A program made the translations under genes and the position numbers. A model generated the notes under the pieces. It was not told the origin of the DNA. It saw nothing but the letters and a program-made list of their open reading frames with translations, and did not search any database. From NCBI GenBank assembly GCA_902464595.1, contig CABQJX010000090.1:1-11550 (forward strand): a DNA stretch of 11,550 bases, in the 5' to 3' direction. Within the stretch, counting starts at the first letter, position 1; every line of letters starts with the position of its first letter. The stretch comes from an uncultured Lachnoclostridium sp. (GTDB taxonomy: Bacteria; Bacillota; Clostridia; Lachnospirales; Lachnospiraceae). Below, in pieces: positions 1-7,340 of the stretch.

Positions 1-1072
1 AGTCATTCACCTCCATCATTTTAAGGAAACGGTCAAAAAGATAGCCGGAGTCCAGAGGGCCAGGGCAGGCCTCCGGGTGGTACTGTACAGTAAAAATATT
101 CTTTCCCGTATATTTAAGTCCCTCGTTTGTACCGTCGTTTACGTTCACAAAAGCAGGAACTGCCAGGGAGGGATCCAGATGATCCGTATCTACCACGTAT
201 CCATGGTTCTGGGAGGAAATATAAACCCTTCCCGTCTCCAGATCCTTTACCGGATGGTTGCCGCCCCGGTGTCCGTATTTTAACTTGTGGGTATCCAGAC
301 CGTTGGCTAAGGCCATCAGCTGATGTCCCAGGCAGATAGCAAAGATCGGAACATTGGAATCATACAGCTTCTTTACCTCTTTGATGATGGCTGTGTTCTC
401 CTTGGGATCCCCGGGGCCGTTGCTGAGCATGATGCCATCCGGACGGTCTGCCAGAACTTCTTCTGCGGGAGTATGGGCAGGATATACCGTCACCCGGCAT
501 CCCCTCTGATTTAAGGAACGGGCAATGTTTCTCTTTGCGCCGTAGTCCATGAGGGCTACCTTCTTCCCCGTACCCTCCAGTACATATTTTTCCTTTGTCG
601 TTGTCTTATCAACCACGCCGGACACTGTATACGCCTTCATGCGCGCAATGGGCTCGCTAAGGTCGGCATAATCCTTTGTAGTGATCATACCGTTCATGGT
701 TCCTTTTTCTCTTAAAATTTTGGTGAGAGCTCTTGTATCGATGCCACTGATACCAGGAATATCGTGGTGTTTTAAGAAATTTTGAATTGTGTCTTCGCTT
801 CGGAAATTGCTGGGGATGCGTGATAATTCTCTTACAATATAACCATCCGGCCACGGAACTGCAGATTCCATATCCGCATGGCAGATTCCGTAATTGCCAA
901 TCAGGGGGTAGGTCATGACAACGGCCTGGCCTGCATAGGAGGGATCAGTCAGCACTTCCAGATAACCGGTCATGGACGTGTTGAACACGATCTCACTGAT
1001 CACTTCACGCTCCGAGCCAATGCTGGTTCCTGTGAATACTGTTCCGTCTTCCAGTATGAGGTATGCTTTCAT
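1..1072 (-). CDS. carA: Carbamoyl-phosphate synthase small subunit (glutaminase), 3' end cut by window edge
   Basis: Glutamine-hydrolysing subunit of carbamoyl-phosphate synthase. It releases ammonia from glutamine for the large subunit CarB, supplying carbamoyl phosphate for pyrimidine and arginine synthesis in the cytoplasm. Reading leftward from ATG at 1072, 357 codons are visible with no stop, so only the last few residues can be missing. The N-terminal CPSase domain starts MKAYLILEDGTVFTG. The class I glutamine amidotransferase domain has the nucleophile Cys247 in FAICLGHQL and the His332/Glu334 pair in VQYHPEA, so the catalytic triad is complete. The Shine-Dalgarno is modest (ACAGG, about 9 nt before ATG). 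A sigma-A promoter and a short hairpin leader lie directly upstream. The large subunit carB probably follows beyond the left edge, as is usual for this pair, but it is not seen here. Identity is near certain. Confidence 0.96.
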   Translation of the reverse strand, partial: MKAYLILEDGTVFTGTSIGSEREVISEIVFNTSMTGYLEVLTDPSYAGQAVVMTYPLIGNYGICHADMESAVPWPDGYIVRELSRIPSNFRSEDTIQNFLKHHDIPGISGIDTRALTKILREKGTMNGMITTKDYADLSEPIARMKAYTVSGVVDKTTTKEKYVLEGTGKKVALMDYGAKRNIARSLNQRGCRVTVYPAHTPAEEVLADRPDGIMLSNGPGDPKENTAIIKEVKKLYDSNVPIFAICLGHQLMALANGLDTHKLKYGHRGGNHPVKDLETGRVYISSQNHGYVVDTDHLDPSLAVPAFVNVNDGTNEGLKYTGKNIFTVQYHPEACPGPLDSGYLFDRFLKMMEVND

Positions 1073-1110
1073 ATGGGGATACCTGTCCTTTCTTATGTGT
1101 TTGTTTTGCA

Positions 1111-1128
1111 GGCTGATCAACATCAGCC
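1111..1128 (-). promoter_or_regulatory. Hairpin in the carA 5' leader
   Basis: The minus strand reads GGCTGAT, loop GTTG, then ATCAGCC: a perfect 7-bp stem with a 4-nt loop, starting just after the predicted transcription start (about 1134). No U-tract follows, so it is not a terminator. It does not resemble the PyrR anti-antiterminator loop known from Bacillus pyr operons. It may protect the 5' end of the mRNA or be a DNA operator. The function is unknown. Confidence 0.5.
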
Positions 1129-1140
1129 CAAATTGTAAAG

Positions 1141-1169
1141 ATTATACTGTATTTCATTTCATTTTGCAA
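1141..1169 (-). promoter_or_regulatory. Sigma-A promoter of carA
   Basis: On the minus strand the -35 element is TTGCAA (1164-1169) and the -10 element is a perfect TATAAT (1141-1146), with a 17-bp spacer. The predicted transcription start is near 1134, giving a leader of about 62 nt before the carA ATG at 1072. No convincing ArgR box or PyrR site was recognised by eye. Confidence 0.8.
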
Positions 1170-1221
1170 TGGCTTTGGAGACTGAATTTTTTTGGTTTGA
1201 CCAAACAATTTTTGTTATTCA

Positions 1222-1269
1222 TAAAAAAGAGACCTGCAGCCAAAGAATTGTTCAACAATTCCGCTGCAG
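1222..1269 (-). terminator. Rho-independent terminator downstream of the SpoIID-like gene
   Basis: Minus strand: an outer stem CTGCAGC/GCTGCAG (1263-1269 with 1234-1240) encloses a perfect inner stem GAATTGTT/AACAATTC (1245-1261), with a small internal loop between them. The U-run follows as GTCTCTTTTTT (down to 1223). It sits about 75 bp after the stop of the gene ending at 1344 and before the carA promoter, so it separates the two transcription units. On the plus strand no T-run follows, so it works in one direction only. Confidence 0.75.
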
Positions 1270-1343
1270 ATCCCCATTCTCTTATTTTCCTGATTTTTTC
1301 CCTTGAAGCAGTTTCCCTTGAGGCAGTTCCATTGATCGTTTCC

Positions 1344-2600
1344 CTACACCAGCTCTGCCATACGAGTAACCGCCACATAAATATGGGAGATTTTATACCA
1401 TGTGGCAAAATCCACCGCCCCAGTCTGAGGAAGCCCGAAAATAGACTGAAACTGCCTTACCGCCTCTGCCGTCCTGGGGCCGTATATGCCGTCTGCCGCC
1501 ACCCTGGAAATTGCAGTATACACAGTAGCAACGGCATCTAGCTGCTCCTGAAGCTGGCGCACCTTAAAGCCGGAGCTGCCTATGTTCAGATCGCTCCCCG
1601 GCCAGGAGGCTGGGATCCCGGAAATCTGTTCTGCTGTATTGACGTAGATGGTATCGCCGTAAAAATACCGAAGGATCTCAATGGGACTGTATCCCCTCTC
1701 TCCCAGATCGCAGGAACCCCACTGGGTCATCCAGCCCTTCTCCAGACATTTCACCTGACGCCCATCACAGTATTGGGTGAGAATGGGCTGGCGCACTCCC
1801 GGCCTTGACAGATAATTGTCAAATATTTCATCTACGATCCGGCTGATGCTCTCAAAGATATTCCTGCCGTAGATCCATTTATGATCAAAGGCTGTGGAGG
1901 AGGTGATGGTAAAATCATATCCCTGGTTCCGATACCACTCTGTATAGACACGGTTCAGGGTAAAGGACATGATCGCCAGTACATTGGCGGTGATGGACGC
2001 TCCCGGCCAGGTAGAATAGATCTCGCTGGAAGCCACATTTTTCACATAATCCCGATAGGGGACATAGTAATTTTTAGCGGTGGGATCCGTGGGGACGCCG
2101 TCATGGACAACGATGGTCTGGGGGATCACCACCCGGCTTAATACGATCTCCCCGCTCTCATTGACCGGCTTCACCTCCGGCTCCGCGATCTTGGGAGGAT
2201 AATTTCCATACAGCGTGTGATCCGGGATCACCACAGGATCTTCCCTTTCGTCCGGCACGCTTACGGGAGTCATGGCCGCTGGCTGGAGAGCCGTGGACTG
2301 AGCCAGGATCTCCGTTCCCGATATGGCTAATGGTTTATATCCTTCTGCCTCCACCAGGACATTGTATTCGGAATAAGGCTGGGTTATCCCTGGCTCCAAG
2401 CTATAGCTGACGTTTGGGGCCGGAAGTCTGGCCTGCTCCGTCTGGCCGGAACTGTTGGTGGTGAGACGCTCCAGCACCCGATTGGGGTCTCCTTTATAGC
2501 TGATGGTGACGCTGGCGTTTTCAATGGGAAATTGGTTCTGGATATTGACCACATTGACCTGCAACAGGCCTGTGGCCGTTCTGTCTGGATTCGCTGCCAT
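1344..2600 (-). CDS. SpoIID-like domain protein with C-terminal peptidoglycan-binding domain, no signal peptide
   Basis: A 418-residue cell-wall protein. Residues 10-95 look like a carboxypeptidase-regulatory-type beta sandwich (LLQVNVVN...VTISYKG). A proline-rich linker spans about 110-160. Residues 178-320 resemble the SpoIID lytic transglycosylase fold: VPYRDYVKNVASSEI matches the segment carrying the SpoIID catalytic glutamate (here Glu193), and QWGSCDLGERGYSPIEILRY matches the conserved C-terminal SQYGA...G.sY.EIL..YY segment. Residues 338-402 are a PG_binding_1 repeat (VRQLQEQLD, GIYGPRTAEAVRQFQ). Cys278, Cys285 and Cys297 lie in the SpoIID part. ATG at 2600 follows GAGG by 5 nt, and an in-frame TAG lies about 30 nt upstream, so no exported longer form exists. 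SpoIID in Bacillus cleaves peptidoglycan during engulfment. Lack of export suggests a mother-cell, spore or lysis-dependent role here, which is inference. No clear promoter was seen in the 86 bp before it, and no terminator after nrdG. Confidence 0.75.
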   Translation of the reverse strand: MAANPDRTATGLLQVNVVNIQNQFPIENASVTISYKGDPNRVLERLTTNSSGQTEQARLPAPNVSYSLEPGITQPYSEYNVLVEAEGYKPLAISGTEILAQSTALQPAAMTPVSVPDEREDPVVIPDHTLYGNYPPKIAEPEVKPVNESGEIVLSRVVIPQTIVVHDGVPTDPTAKNYYVPYRDYVKNVASSEIYSTWPGASITANVLAIMSFTLNRVYTEWYRNQGYDFTITSSTAFDHKWIYGRNIFESISRIVDEIFDNYLSRPGVRQPILTQYCDGRQVKCLEKGWMTQWGSCDLGERGYSPIEILRYFYGDTIYVNTAEQISGIPASWPGSDLNIGSSGFKVRQLQEQLDAVATVYTAISRVAADGIYGPRTAEAVRQFQSIFGLPQTGAVDFATWYKISHIYVAVTRMAELV

Positions 2601-2686
2601 AATAACCTCGCGGTGACATTCTATTATCTATAATATAAGTCCCTATGCACCATATTATGACTGATCCGAAACACTGCTCTGAATTT

Positions 2687-3223
2687 TTACAGTCTTCCGC
2701 TTTTTACCGGGAAAAACCGGGGTTCCCCTTCCCGCAGGGTAGCGGGAAGATCCAGGATCCTCTGGTTGGAGGAGCCCCGGAAGGCCAGGCTAATATCCTT
2801 CAATTCCATAACAAACCGTCCGTCTACCAGCACATCGATCATAGACAGCATCTCATCTGTGGCCTCACAGCGGGCGCGGCTTTCCTTTAACAGATCTTCT
2901 TCCAGCGTATACCCGCTGTAGCACCATATATTTTTCTGCGGAAACCGCTCTCTCACCTTTTTGAGAAATGGGAGCAGCACCCTCTGGTTTCCCGGTTCAA
3001 AGGGCTCTCCCCCCAAAAGGGTCAAACCGTTTATATACTCCGGAGACAGGGCCTGTAAGATCTCCTCTTCCGTCTCCTCTGTGAAGGGACGGCCAAAGTC
3101 AAAATCCCATGCCTCCTGGTTAAAGCATCCCGGACAGTGATGGGTACAGCCTGATACAAATAAGGACACACGGACACCCTCTCCGTTTGCTATATCACAT
3201 TTTTTGATCGCACCGTAATTCAT
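2687..3223 (-). CDS. nrdG: Anaerobic ribonucleoside-triphosphate reductase activating protein
   Basis: Radical SAM activase that uses a [4Fe-4S] cluster and S-adenosylmethionine to install the glycyl radical on NrdD. It has 178 residues, slightly longer than the E. coli protein. The cluster motif CX3CX2C is Cys26, Cys30 and Cys33 in SGCTHHCPGCFN. The glycine-rich SAM-binding segment LTLLGGEPFEP lies at about residues 67-77. The gene begins one base after the nrdD stop (TAAAATG), with a purine-rich AAAGGG about 13 nt before the ATG, so translation is probably coupled to nrdD. No terminator was seen in the 86 bp before the next gene, so readthrough into the SpoIID-like gene is possible. Identity is near certain from sequence and from pairing with nrdD. 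Confidence 0.96.
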   Translation of the reverse strand: MNYGAIKKCDIANGEGVRVSLFVSGCTHHCPGCFNQEAWDFDFGRPFTEETEEEILQALSPEYINGLTLLGGEPFEPGNQRVLLPFLKKVRERFPQKNIWCYSGYTLEEDLLKESRARCEATDEMLSMIDVLVDGRFVMELKDISLAFRGSSNQRILDLPATLREGEPRFFPVKSGRL

Positions 3224-3224
3224 T

Positions 3225-5384
3225 TTATAAATGAAGCACCCTTTCCTTGATTTCCTGCGTTCTTCCCTGATTCCAGAACTGGGTTCCGATGTAGCCGCAG
3301 GTTCTTCTCGCTACATTTAATTTGTTCTCGTCCCTGTTTCCGCACTTCGGGCATTCCCATACCAGCTTTCCGCTTTCGTCTGATACAATGCGGATCTCAC
3401 CGTCATAGCCGCACTCCTGGCAGTAATCGCTCTTGGTGTTTAATTCCGCATACATGATATTGTCATAAATATAGCGGATCACCTGGAGCACAGCCGGAAT
3501 ATTGTTCTGCATATTGGGAACTTCCACATAGCTGATGGCCCCGCCGGTAGACAGTGCCTGGAACTGGGACTCAAATTTCAGCTTAGAGAAGGCATCGATC
3601 TCCTCTGTCACATTCACATGATAACTGTTGGTAATATAACTGCGGTCTGTCACACCCTCAATGATGCCAAAACGCTTCTGTAAACATTTGGCAAATTTAT
3701 ATGTGGTGCTCTCAATGGGAGAACCGTAAATACTGAATCCGATGTTGGTCTCCTCTTTCCAGCGGGTACATGCATCGTTCATGTGCTGCATCACCTCTAA
3801 AGCAAAAGGAGTTGCCTCAGGATCTGTATGGGACTTTCCTGTCATGTACTTGACGCACTCATAAAGCCCTGCATAACCCAGGGAAATGGTAGAATATCCG
3901 CCGTAAAGCAGGCTGTCGATGGTCTCTCCCTTTTTCAGCCTTGCCAGAGCGCCGTTCTGCCATAAAATAGGAGCTGCGTCAGATAAGGTTCCTCTTAAAC
4001 GGTTATGGCGGCACATCAGAGCCCGGTAGCAGAGATCCAGACGCTCGTCAAAGATCTTCCAGAAAGCTTCCTTGTCCCCGCCGGAGGACAGGGCCACATC
4101 CACCAGGTTAATGGTAACTACGCCCTGATTGAACCGTCCGTAGAACTTATAATTCCCGTTTTCATCCTTCCATGGGCTGAGGGCGCTGCGGCATCCCATA
4201 ACAGGGAAGCAGTTTCCCTCTTTTAACTCCTTCATCTTCTTCTCAGAAATATAATCCGGAACAAGACGCTTGGAGGTACACTTTGCCGCCAGCTCTGTCA
4301 GATAATAGTACTCGCTTCCCTCGTCAATATTATCCTCCTCCAGAACGTAGATCAGCTTGGGGAAGGCGGGAGTGATCCACACGCCGGACTCATTCTTTAC
4401 GCCCTGATAACGCTGTTTTAAGGTCTCCTCAATGATCATGGCAAGATCCTTCTTCTCCCGATCGCTCTTGGCCTCGTTCAGATACATGAACACGGTGAGG
4501 AAGGGGGCCTGTCCATTGGTAGTCATCAATGTGATCACCTGGTACTGGATGGTCTGGACGCCCTTGGTCACTTCCTTGCGAAGACGGTTCTCCACCACCT
4601 CATGGATGGCCTCCTCGGAAGGCTGGCATCCGAATACCTTGACCTCCTCCTGAACCTCTGCATAAATTTTCTTTCTGGACACATCCACAAAGGGAGCCAG
4701 ATGGGCTAAGCTTATGCTCTGTCCGCCATACTGATTGCTTGCCACCTGTGCAATGATCTGGGTCGCGATATTGCAGGCGGTGGAAAAGCTGTGAGGTTTC
4801 TCAATACGGGTCTCGCTGATCACCGTTCCGTTCTGAAGCATGTCCTCTAAATTTACCAGGTCACAGTTGTGCATATGCTGGGCAAAATAGTCGGAATCGT
4901 GGAAATGGATGATCCCCTCCTTGTCCGCCTCCACAATATCCTGTGGAAGGAGCATCCTCTTGGTCAGATCCTTGCTGACCTCACCGGCCATATAATCTCT
5001 CTGAACGCTGTTGACCGTTGGATTTTTATTGGAATTTTCCTGCTTTACATCCTCGTTGTTGCACTCGATCAGGGAAAGGATCCGGTTATCTGTCGTATTG
5101 GCCTTGCGGATCAGGGAACGCTGATAGCGGTAGCGGACATAATCCTTTGCCAGCTCAAAGGCTCCAGTAGACATGATCTGATCCTCCACCATATCCTGGA
5201 TCTCCTCCACTGATACCGCGCGGTTTAACTTCATGCACTTATACTCTACGTAATCCGCAATATCCTTGATCTGTTCTATGCTCAGTTTATTCTTTCCAGC
5301 CGCTGTATTCGCCTTTGACACTGCTACAATGATCTTATTATTGTCAAAATCTTCCTCTGCGCCGTTTCTCTTAATGATCTTCAT
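3225..5384 (-). CDS. nrdD: Anaerobic (class III) ribonucleoside-triphosphate reductase
   Basis: Glycyl-radical enzyme reducing ribonucleoside triphosphates to deoxynucleotides without oxygen. It has 719 residues. An ATP-cone allosteric domain fills about residues 1-90 (MKIIKRNGAEEDFDNNKI), so dATP feedback is likely. Cys398 in VMGCRSAL is the expected thiyl-radical cysteine, and Cys174 in HMHNCDLVN matches the second active-site cysteine of the family. A C-terminal zinc site is formed by Cys655/Cys658 and Cys678/Cys681. The radical glycine is Gly697 in RRTCGYIG, near the C-terminus as expected. ATG at 5384 has a strong AGAAGGAG site 8 nt upstream. Expression starts from a promoter overlapping an NrdR box, with a structured leader of about 145 nt. 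It is co-transcribed with nrdG. All key residues are present. Confidence 0.98.
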   Translation of the reverse strand: MKIIKRNGAEEDFDNNKIIVAVSKANTAAGKNKLSIEQIKDIADYVEYKCMKLNRAVSVEEIQDMVEDQIMSTGAFELAKDYVRYRYQRSLIRKANTTDNRILSLIECNNEDVKQENSNKNPTVNSVQRDYMAGEVSKDLTKRMLLPQDIVEADKEGIIHFHDSDYFAQHMHNCDLVNLEDMLQNGTVISETRIEKPHSFSTACNIATQIIAQVASNQYGGQSISLAHLAPFVDVSRKKIYAEVQEEVKVFGCQPSEEAIHEVVENRLRKEVTKGVQTIQYQVITLMTTNGQAPFLTVFMYLNEAKSDREKKDLAMIIEETLKQRYQGVKNESGVWITPAFPKLIYVLEEDNIDEGSEYYYLTELAAKCTSKRLVPDYISEKKMKELKEGNCFPVMGCRSALSPWKDENGNYKFYGRFNQGVVTINLVDVALSSGGDKEAFWKIFDERLDLCYRALMCRHNRLRGTLSDAAPILWQNGALARLKKGETIDSLLYGGYSTISLGYAGLYECVKYMTGKSHTDPEATPFALEVMQHMNDACTRWKEETNIGFSIYGSPIESTTYKFAKCLQKRFGIIEGVTDRSYITNSYHVNVTEEIDAFSKLKFESQFQALSTGGAISYVEVPNMQNNIPAVLQVIRYIYDNIMYAELNTKSDYCQECGYDGEIRIVSDESGKLVWECPKCGNRDENKLNVARRTCGYIGTQFWNQGRTQEIKERVLHL

Positions 5385-5476
5385 GGTCTACACTCCTTCT
5401 GTCCAAATGCTCTTGTGGGCCGCATTACCGGGCTGTTTCACATGGCTCTATTTTACTATAAATATTTTTTTCTGTC

Positions 5477-5532
5477 TGTTGCTTGTGCAACAATACCGCC
5501 AGCGGTGAAAGGATCCTGCACCGCCGACGGTA
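5477..5532 (-). promoter_or_regulatory. Two consecutive hairpins in the nrdD 5' leader
   Basis: Just after the predicted transcription start (about 5530), the minus strand forms a 14-bp stem from 5532-5519 and 5507-5494, with two G-U pairs and an 11-nt loop. A second 6-bp stem TGTTGC/GCAACA with loop ACAA follows at 5492-5477. Neither has a U-tract after it on the minus strand (an A-rich run follows), so they are not terminators. They may stabilise the mRNA or take part in unknown leader control. I do not recognise a known riboswitch in them. Confidence 0.55.
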
Positions 5533-5536
5533 ATAG

Positions 5537-5565
5537 ATTGTAACACTAAATGTTGTGTTTTTCAA
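5537..5565 (-). promoter_or_regulatory. Sigma-A promoter of nrdDG
   Basis: Minus strand: -35 TTGAAA (5560-5565), 17-bp spacer, -10 TACAAT (5537-5542). The spacer almost exactly contains the proximal NrdR box, so NrdR bound there would block RNA polymerase directly. The expected start is near 5530. Confidence 0.8.
5543..5558 (-). promoter_or_regulatory. NrdR box, proximal, inside the promoter spacer
   Basis: The minus strand reads ACACAACATTTAGTGT, matching the known NrdR consensus acaCwAtATaTwGtgt at 14 of 16 positions by my count. NrdR is the ATP-cone zinc-finger repressor of ribonucleotide reductase genes. The site fills 16 of the 17 spacer bases of the nrdDG promoter. Confidence 0.8.
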
Positions 5566-5573
5566 GAGGTATC

Positions 5574-5589
5574 ATACGATAAAATGTGT
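5574..5589 (-). promoter_or_regulatory. NrdR box, distal, degenerate
   Basis: The minus strand reads ACACATTTTATCGTAT, matching the NrdR consensus at about 12 of 16 positions. It starts exactly 31 bp upstream of the proximal box, the three-helical-turn spacing typical of NrdR box pairs. It lies only 13 bp after the amidase stop codon. Confidence 0.65.
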
Positions 5590-5602
5590 TTAATCCTCCA
5601 AC

Positions 5603-6385
5603 TCAGTACACACCCTTCTCCCTCACCAGCACAGTCGGGTATCCCAGGCTTCTCAATATCCGCTCCATCTGTACCCCATAATCCATGTTGAGGAATGCAC
5701 CGGAGCGCACCTTATAAAGACCATCGCTGTAAACAAGAAATGCAGGAAAGCCTTGTTTCTCCAACTCCCCCTTCAAACGCTCCGCCGGAAGCCTGGTGCG
5801 GAACGCTCCTACCTGAACCTGGTAATATCTGGGAACCTGCTCCTCTCTCTGTCGGATGGTTTCCAGCACCCCGTCTGCAATGGCCTTGGCGATGGAAGAA
5901 AATTTTTCCTCAAATATTTGGTTGTCCTTAGGGTTATCGATAAACCCTGCCTCAACCAGCACAGCCGGCATCCTGGTCCGGCGAAGGACGATCAGCCCCG
6001 GCCGCTCGATCACACCCAGATCCTTAAAACCGGCTTCTGCCAGATTGTTCTGGATATTGTGAGCCAATATGGCGGCAGGTCCCCCATCCTCGTATACCAG
6101 GGTCATGGCCCCCTCCGCCCCGCCAGGAACCGGAAAGGCATTGCGGTGTATGGACAAAAAATAATCTGCTCCGGATCCATTGGCGATCTGCGCCTTCTCA
6201 AAAGGGGTGTCATACACATCCGTCGTCCGCGTGTACTCCACCTGTACCCCATTTTTTTCCAATATCTGTCCCACTGCAAGAGCCAGCCTGAGGGCGTCAT
6301 CCTTCTCCCTGCGCCCTTCATACAGAGCGCCTGGTTCCTCTCCCCCATGCCCGGCGTCGATCATAACGGTCTGAACCTCTGACAT
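5603..6385 (-). CDS. N-acetylmuramoyl-L-alanine amidase with SPOR domain, CwlC-like
   Basis: Zinc amidase (Amidase_3) that cuts the bond between N-acetylmuramic acid and L-alanine in peptidoglycan. It has 260 residues. Zinc ligands are His13 (IDAGHGG), Glu27 (REKDDALRL) and His80 (SIHRNA), and the catalytic glutamate is Glu145 (LVEAGFI). Residues about 185-258 form a C-terminal SPOR domain (YYQVQVGAF...YKVRSGAF), which binds denuded glycan. I chose ATG at 6385 because GGAAGGAG stands 8 nt before it; an in-frame ATG at 6445 lacks such a site and would add a sequence unlike the family. There is no signal peptide. Length, domain order and missing signal match Bacillus CwlC, a late mother-cell amidase that helps lyse the mother cell. 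A sporulation-type promoter candidate lies upstream. The CwlC role is inference, while the amidase call is firm. Confidence 0.92.
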   Translation of the reverse strand: MSEVQTVMIDAGHGGEEPGALYEGRREKDDALRLALAVGQILEKNGVQVEYTRTTDVYDTPFEKAQIANGSGADYFLSIHRNAFPVPGGAEGAMTLVYEDGGPAAILAHNIQNNLAEAGFKDLGVIERPGLIVLRRTRMPAVLVEAGFIDNPKDNQIFEEKFSSIAKAIADGVLETIRQREEQVPRYYQVQVGAFRTRLPAERLKGELEKQGFPAFLVYSDGLYKVRSGAFLNMDYGVQMERILRSLGYPTVLVREKGVY

Positions 6386-6460
6386 ATCCCATTCTCCTTC
6401 CCATATGCGTTCCAAACACAGAGCACCCCTGCACAGAGGCAGCAATAAGCTCTATAATAA

Positions 6461-6488
6461 TAACCATATGTGGAAATGAGACAAATGT
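6461..6488 (-). promoter_or_regulatory. Candidate sporulation (sigma-K or sigma-E type) promoter for the amidase gene
   Basis: Minus strand: AC (6487-6488), 16 bp, then CATATGGTTA (6461-6470). This approximates the sigma-K pattern AC-N16-CATAnnnTA with one mismatch, and its -10 also fits the sigma-E pattern CATAnnnT. A start near 6453 would give a leader of about 68 nt. The motif is short and could be chance, but it agrees with the CwlC-like nature of the gene. Confidence 0.3.
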
Positions 6489-6518
6489 TGCTTCGGTTTC
6501 ATATTTTAACAGCAGTCC

Positions 6519-7340
6519 TTAGTCTTCCCAGGGAAGATCAATCTCCCCGTGAAATACCTCCGCTGCAGGCCCAGTCATAAACAGATGGCCGCTAGAACGG
6601 TCAAAGCGGATCCATAGCTTTCCCCCTTTTAGGGATACCTCTGCCTCGTCCTCTGCATATCCCATGAGGATGGCGGCCATAACGCTGGCAGTCGCCCCGG
6701 TCCCGCAGGCCCATGTCTCGCCGCTTCCCCGCTCCCACACACGCATCCGCAGATGGGTCCGGTCCAGAACCTGGATCCATTCCGTATTCACACGATCCGG
6801 GGCAAACCGGGGATGATTCTCAAAAAACGGGCCTATCTGATCCAGTTCCAGGGATTCCACCTGATCTGTAAAATAGACTGCATGGGGATTTCCCACATTG
6901 ATCCCTACAAATTGATAATCGTTTCCATTTACAGAAATATCCTCCGGAAGCTTTGAAGTCAGCTCTGCCTTTCCCATATCAACGGTAAGGGAAACCGCCT
7001 TTCCCTTTTCCACGGTGAGCTCCAATGTCTTGATCCCCCCCAGGGTTTCCACTGTGATCCGCCTCCGGTCTGGATCTACCAGGCCATGATCATACACATA
7101 TTTCCCCACACAGCGTACCCCGTTTCCGCACATGATGCCCTGGGAACCGTCTATATTATACATCTCCATACGGCAGTCTGCCTTGTCAGAGGGACAGATC
7201 AGGATCAGCCCGTCAGAACCGATGCCAAAATGACGGTCGCTCACATAGACAGCCGTCTTTTTCGGATCCTTAACCTCCTCCTCGAAGCAATTTACATATA
7301 CATAATCATTTCCAATTCCCTGCATCTTTGTAAATCTCAT
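6519..7340 (-). CDS. dapF: Diaminopimelate epimerase
   Basis: Converts L,L- to meso-diaminopimelate, the last step before lysine and the cross-linking residue of peptidoglycan. It has 273 residues, the normal family length. The two acid/base cysteines are present: Cys71 in IMCGNGVRC and Cys212 in WACGTGA. Expected substrate contacts are also present: Asn11 (GNDY), Asn62 (YNIDG), Gly72-Asn73, Asn151 (GNPH), Asn185, Glu203-Arg204 (WERGSG) and Gly213-Thr214. The Shine-Dalgarno before ATG at 7340 is weak (AAAGG 12 nt away, or GGGA 6 nt away), and the start overlaps the stop of a possible leader ORF (ATGA), so initiation may be coupled. It has a strong promoter of its own, preceded by three direct repeats. 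The amidase gene follows 133 bp downstream on the same strand. Confidence 0.97.
   Translation of the reverse strand: MRFTKMQGIGNDYVYVNCFEEEVKDPKKTAVYVSDRHFGIGSDGLILICPSDKADCRMEMYNIDGSQGIMCGNGVRCVGKYVYDHGLVDPDRRRITVETLGGIKTLELTVEKGKAVSLTVDMGKAELTSKLPEDISVNGNDYQFVGINVGNPHAVYFTDQVESLELDQIGPFFENHPRFAPDRVNTEWIQVLDRTHLRMRVWERGSGETWACGTGATASVMAAILMGYAEDEAEVSLKGGKLWIRFDRSSGHLFMTGPAAEVFHGEIDLPWED

Noticed and set aside
1073..1134. PyrR-type attenuator before carA
   Set aside because: There is no terminator/antiterminator pair and no PyrR-like loop, only a 7-bp hairpin.
972..1541. Plus-strand 189-codon open frame
   Set aside because: It crosses the carA start, promoter, terminator and the SpoIID-like gene end, has no family resemblance and no ribosome site, so it is a shadow frame.
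2601..2686. Sporulation promoter before the SpoIID-like gene
   Set aside because: CATA-like -10 sequences are present but no matching -35 was found at a suitable distance.
5464..5532. Terminator at the T-run next to the nrdD leader hairpins
   Set aside because: The T-run lies before the hairpins on the plus strand and reads as A on the minus strand, so neither direction gives stem then U-run.
5753..6382. Plus-strand 209-codon open frame
   Set aside because: It is fully antisense to the amidase gene, whose catalytic motifs are intact, and shows no recognisable domain.
6386..6445. Longer amidase start at 6445
   Set aside because: It lacks a ribosome site and adds residues unlike the family, whereas ATG at 6385 has GGAAGGAG at 8 nt.
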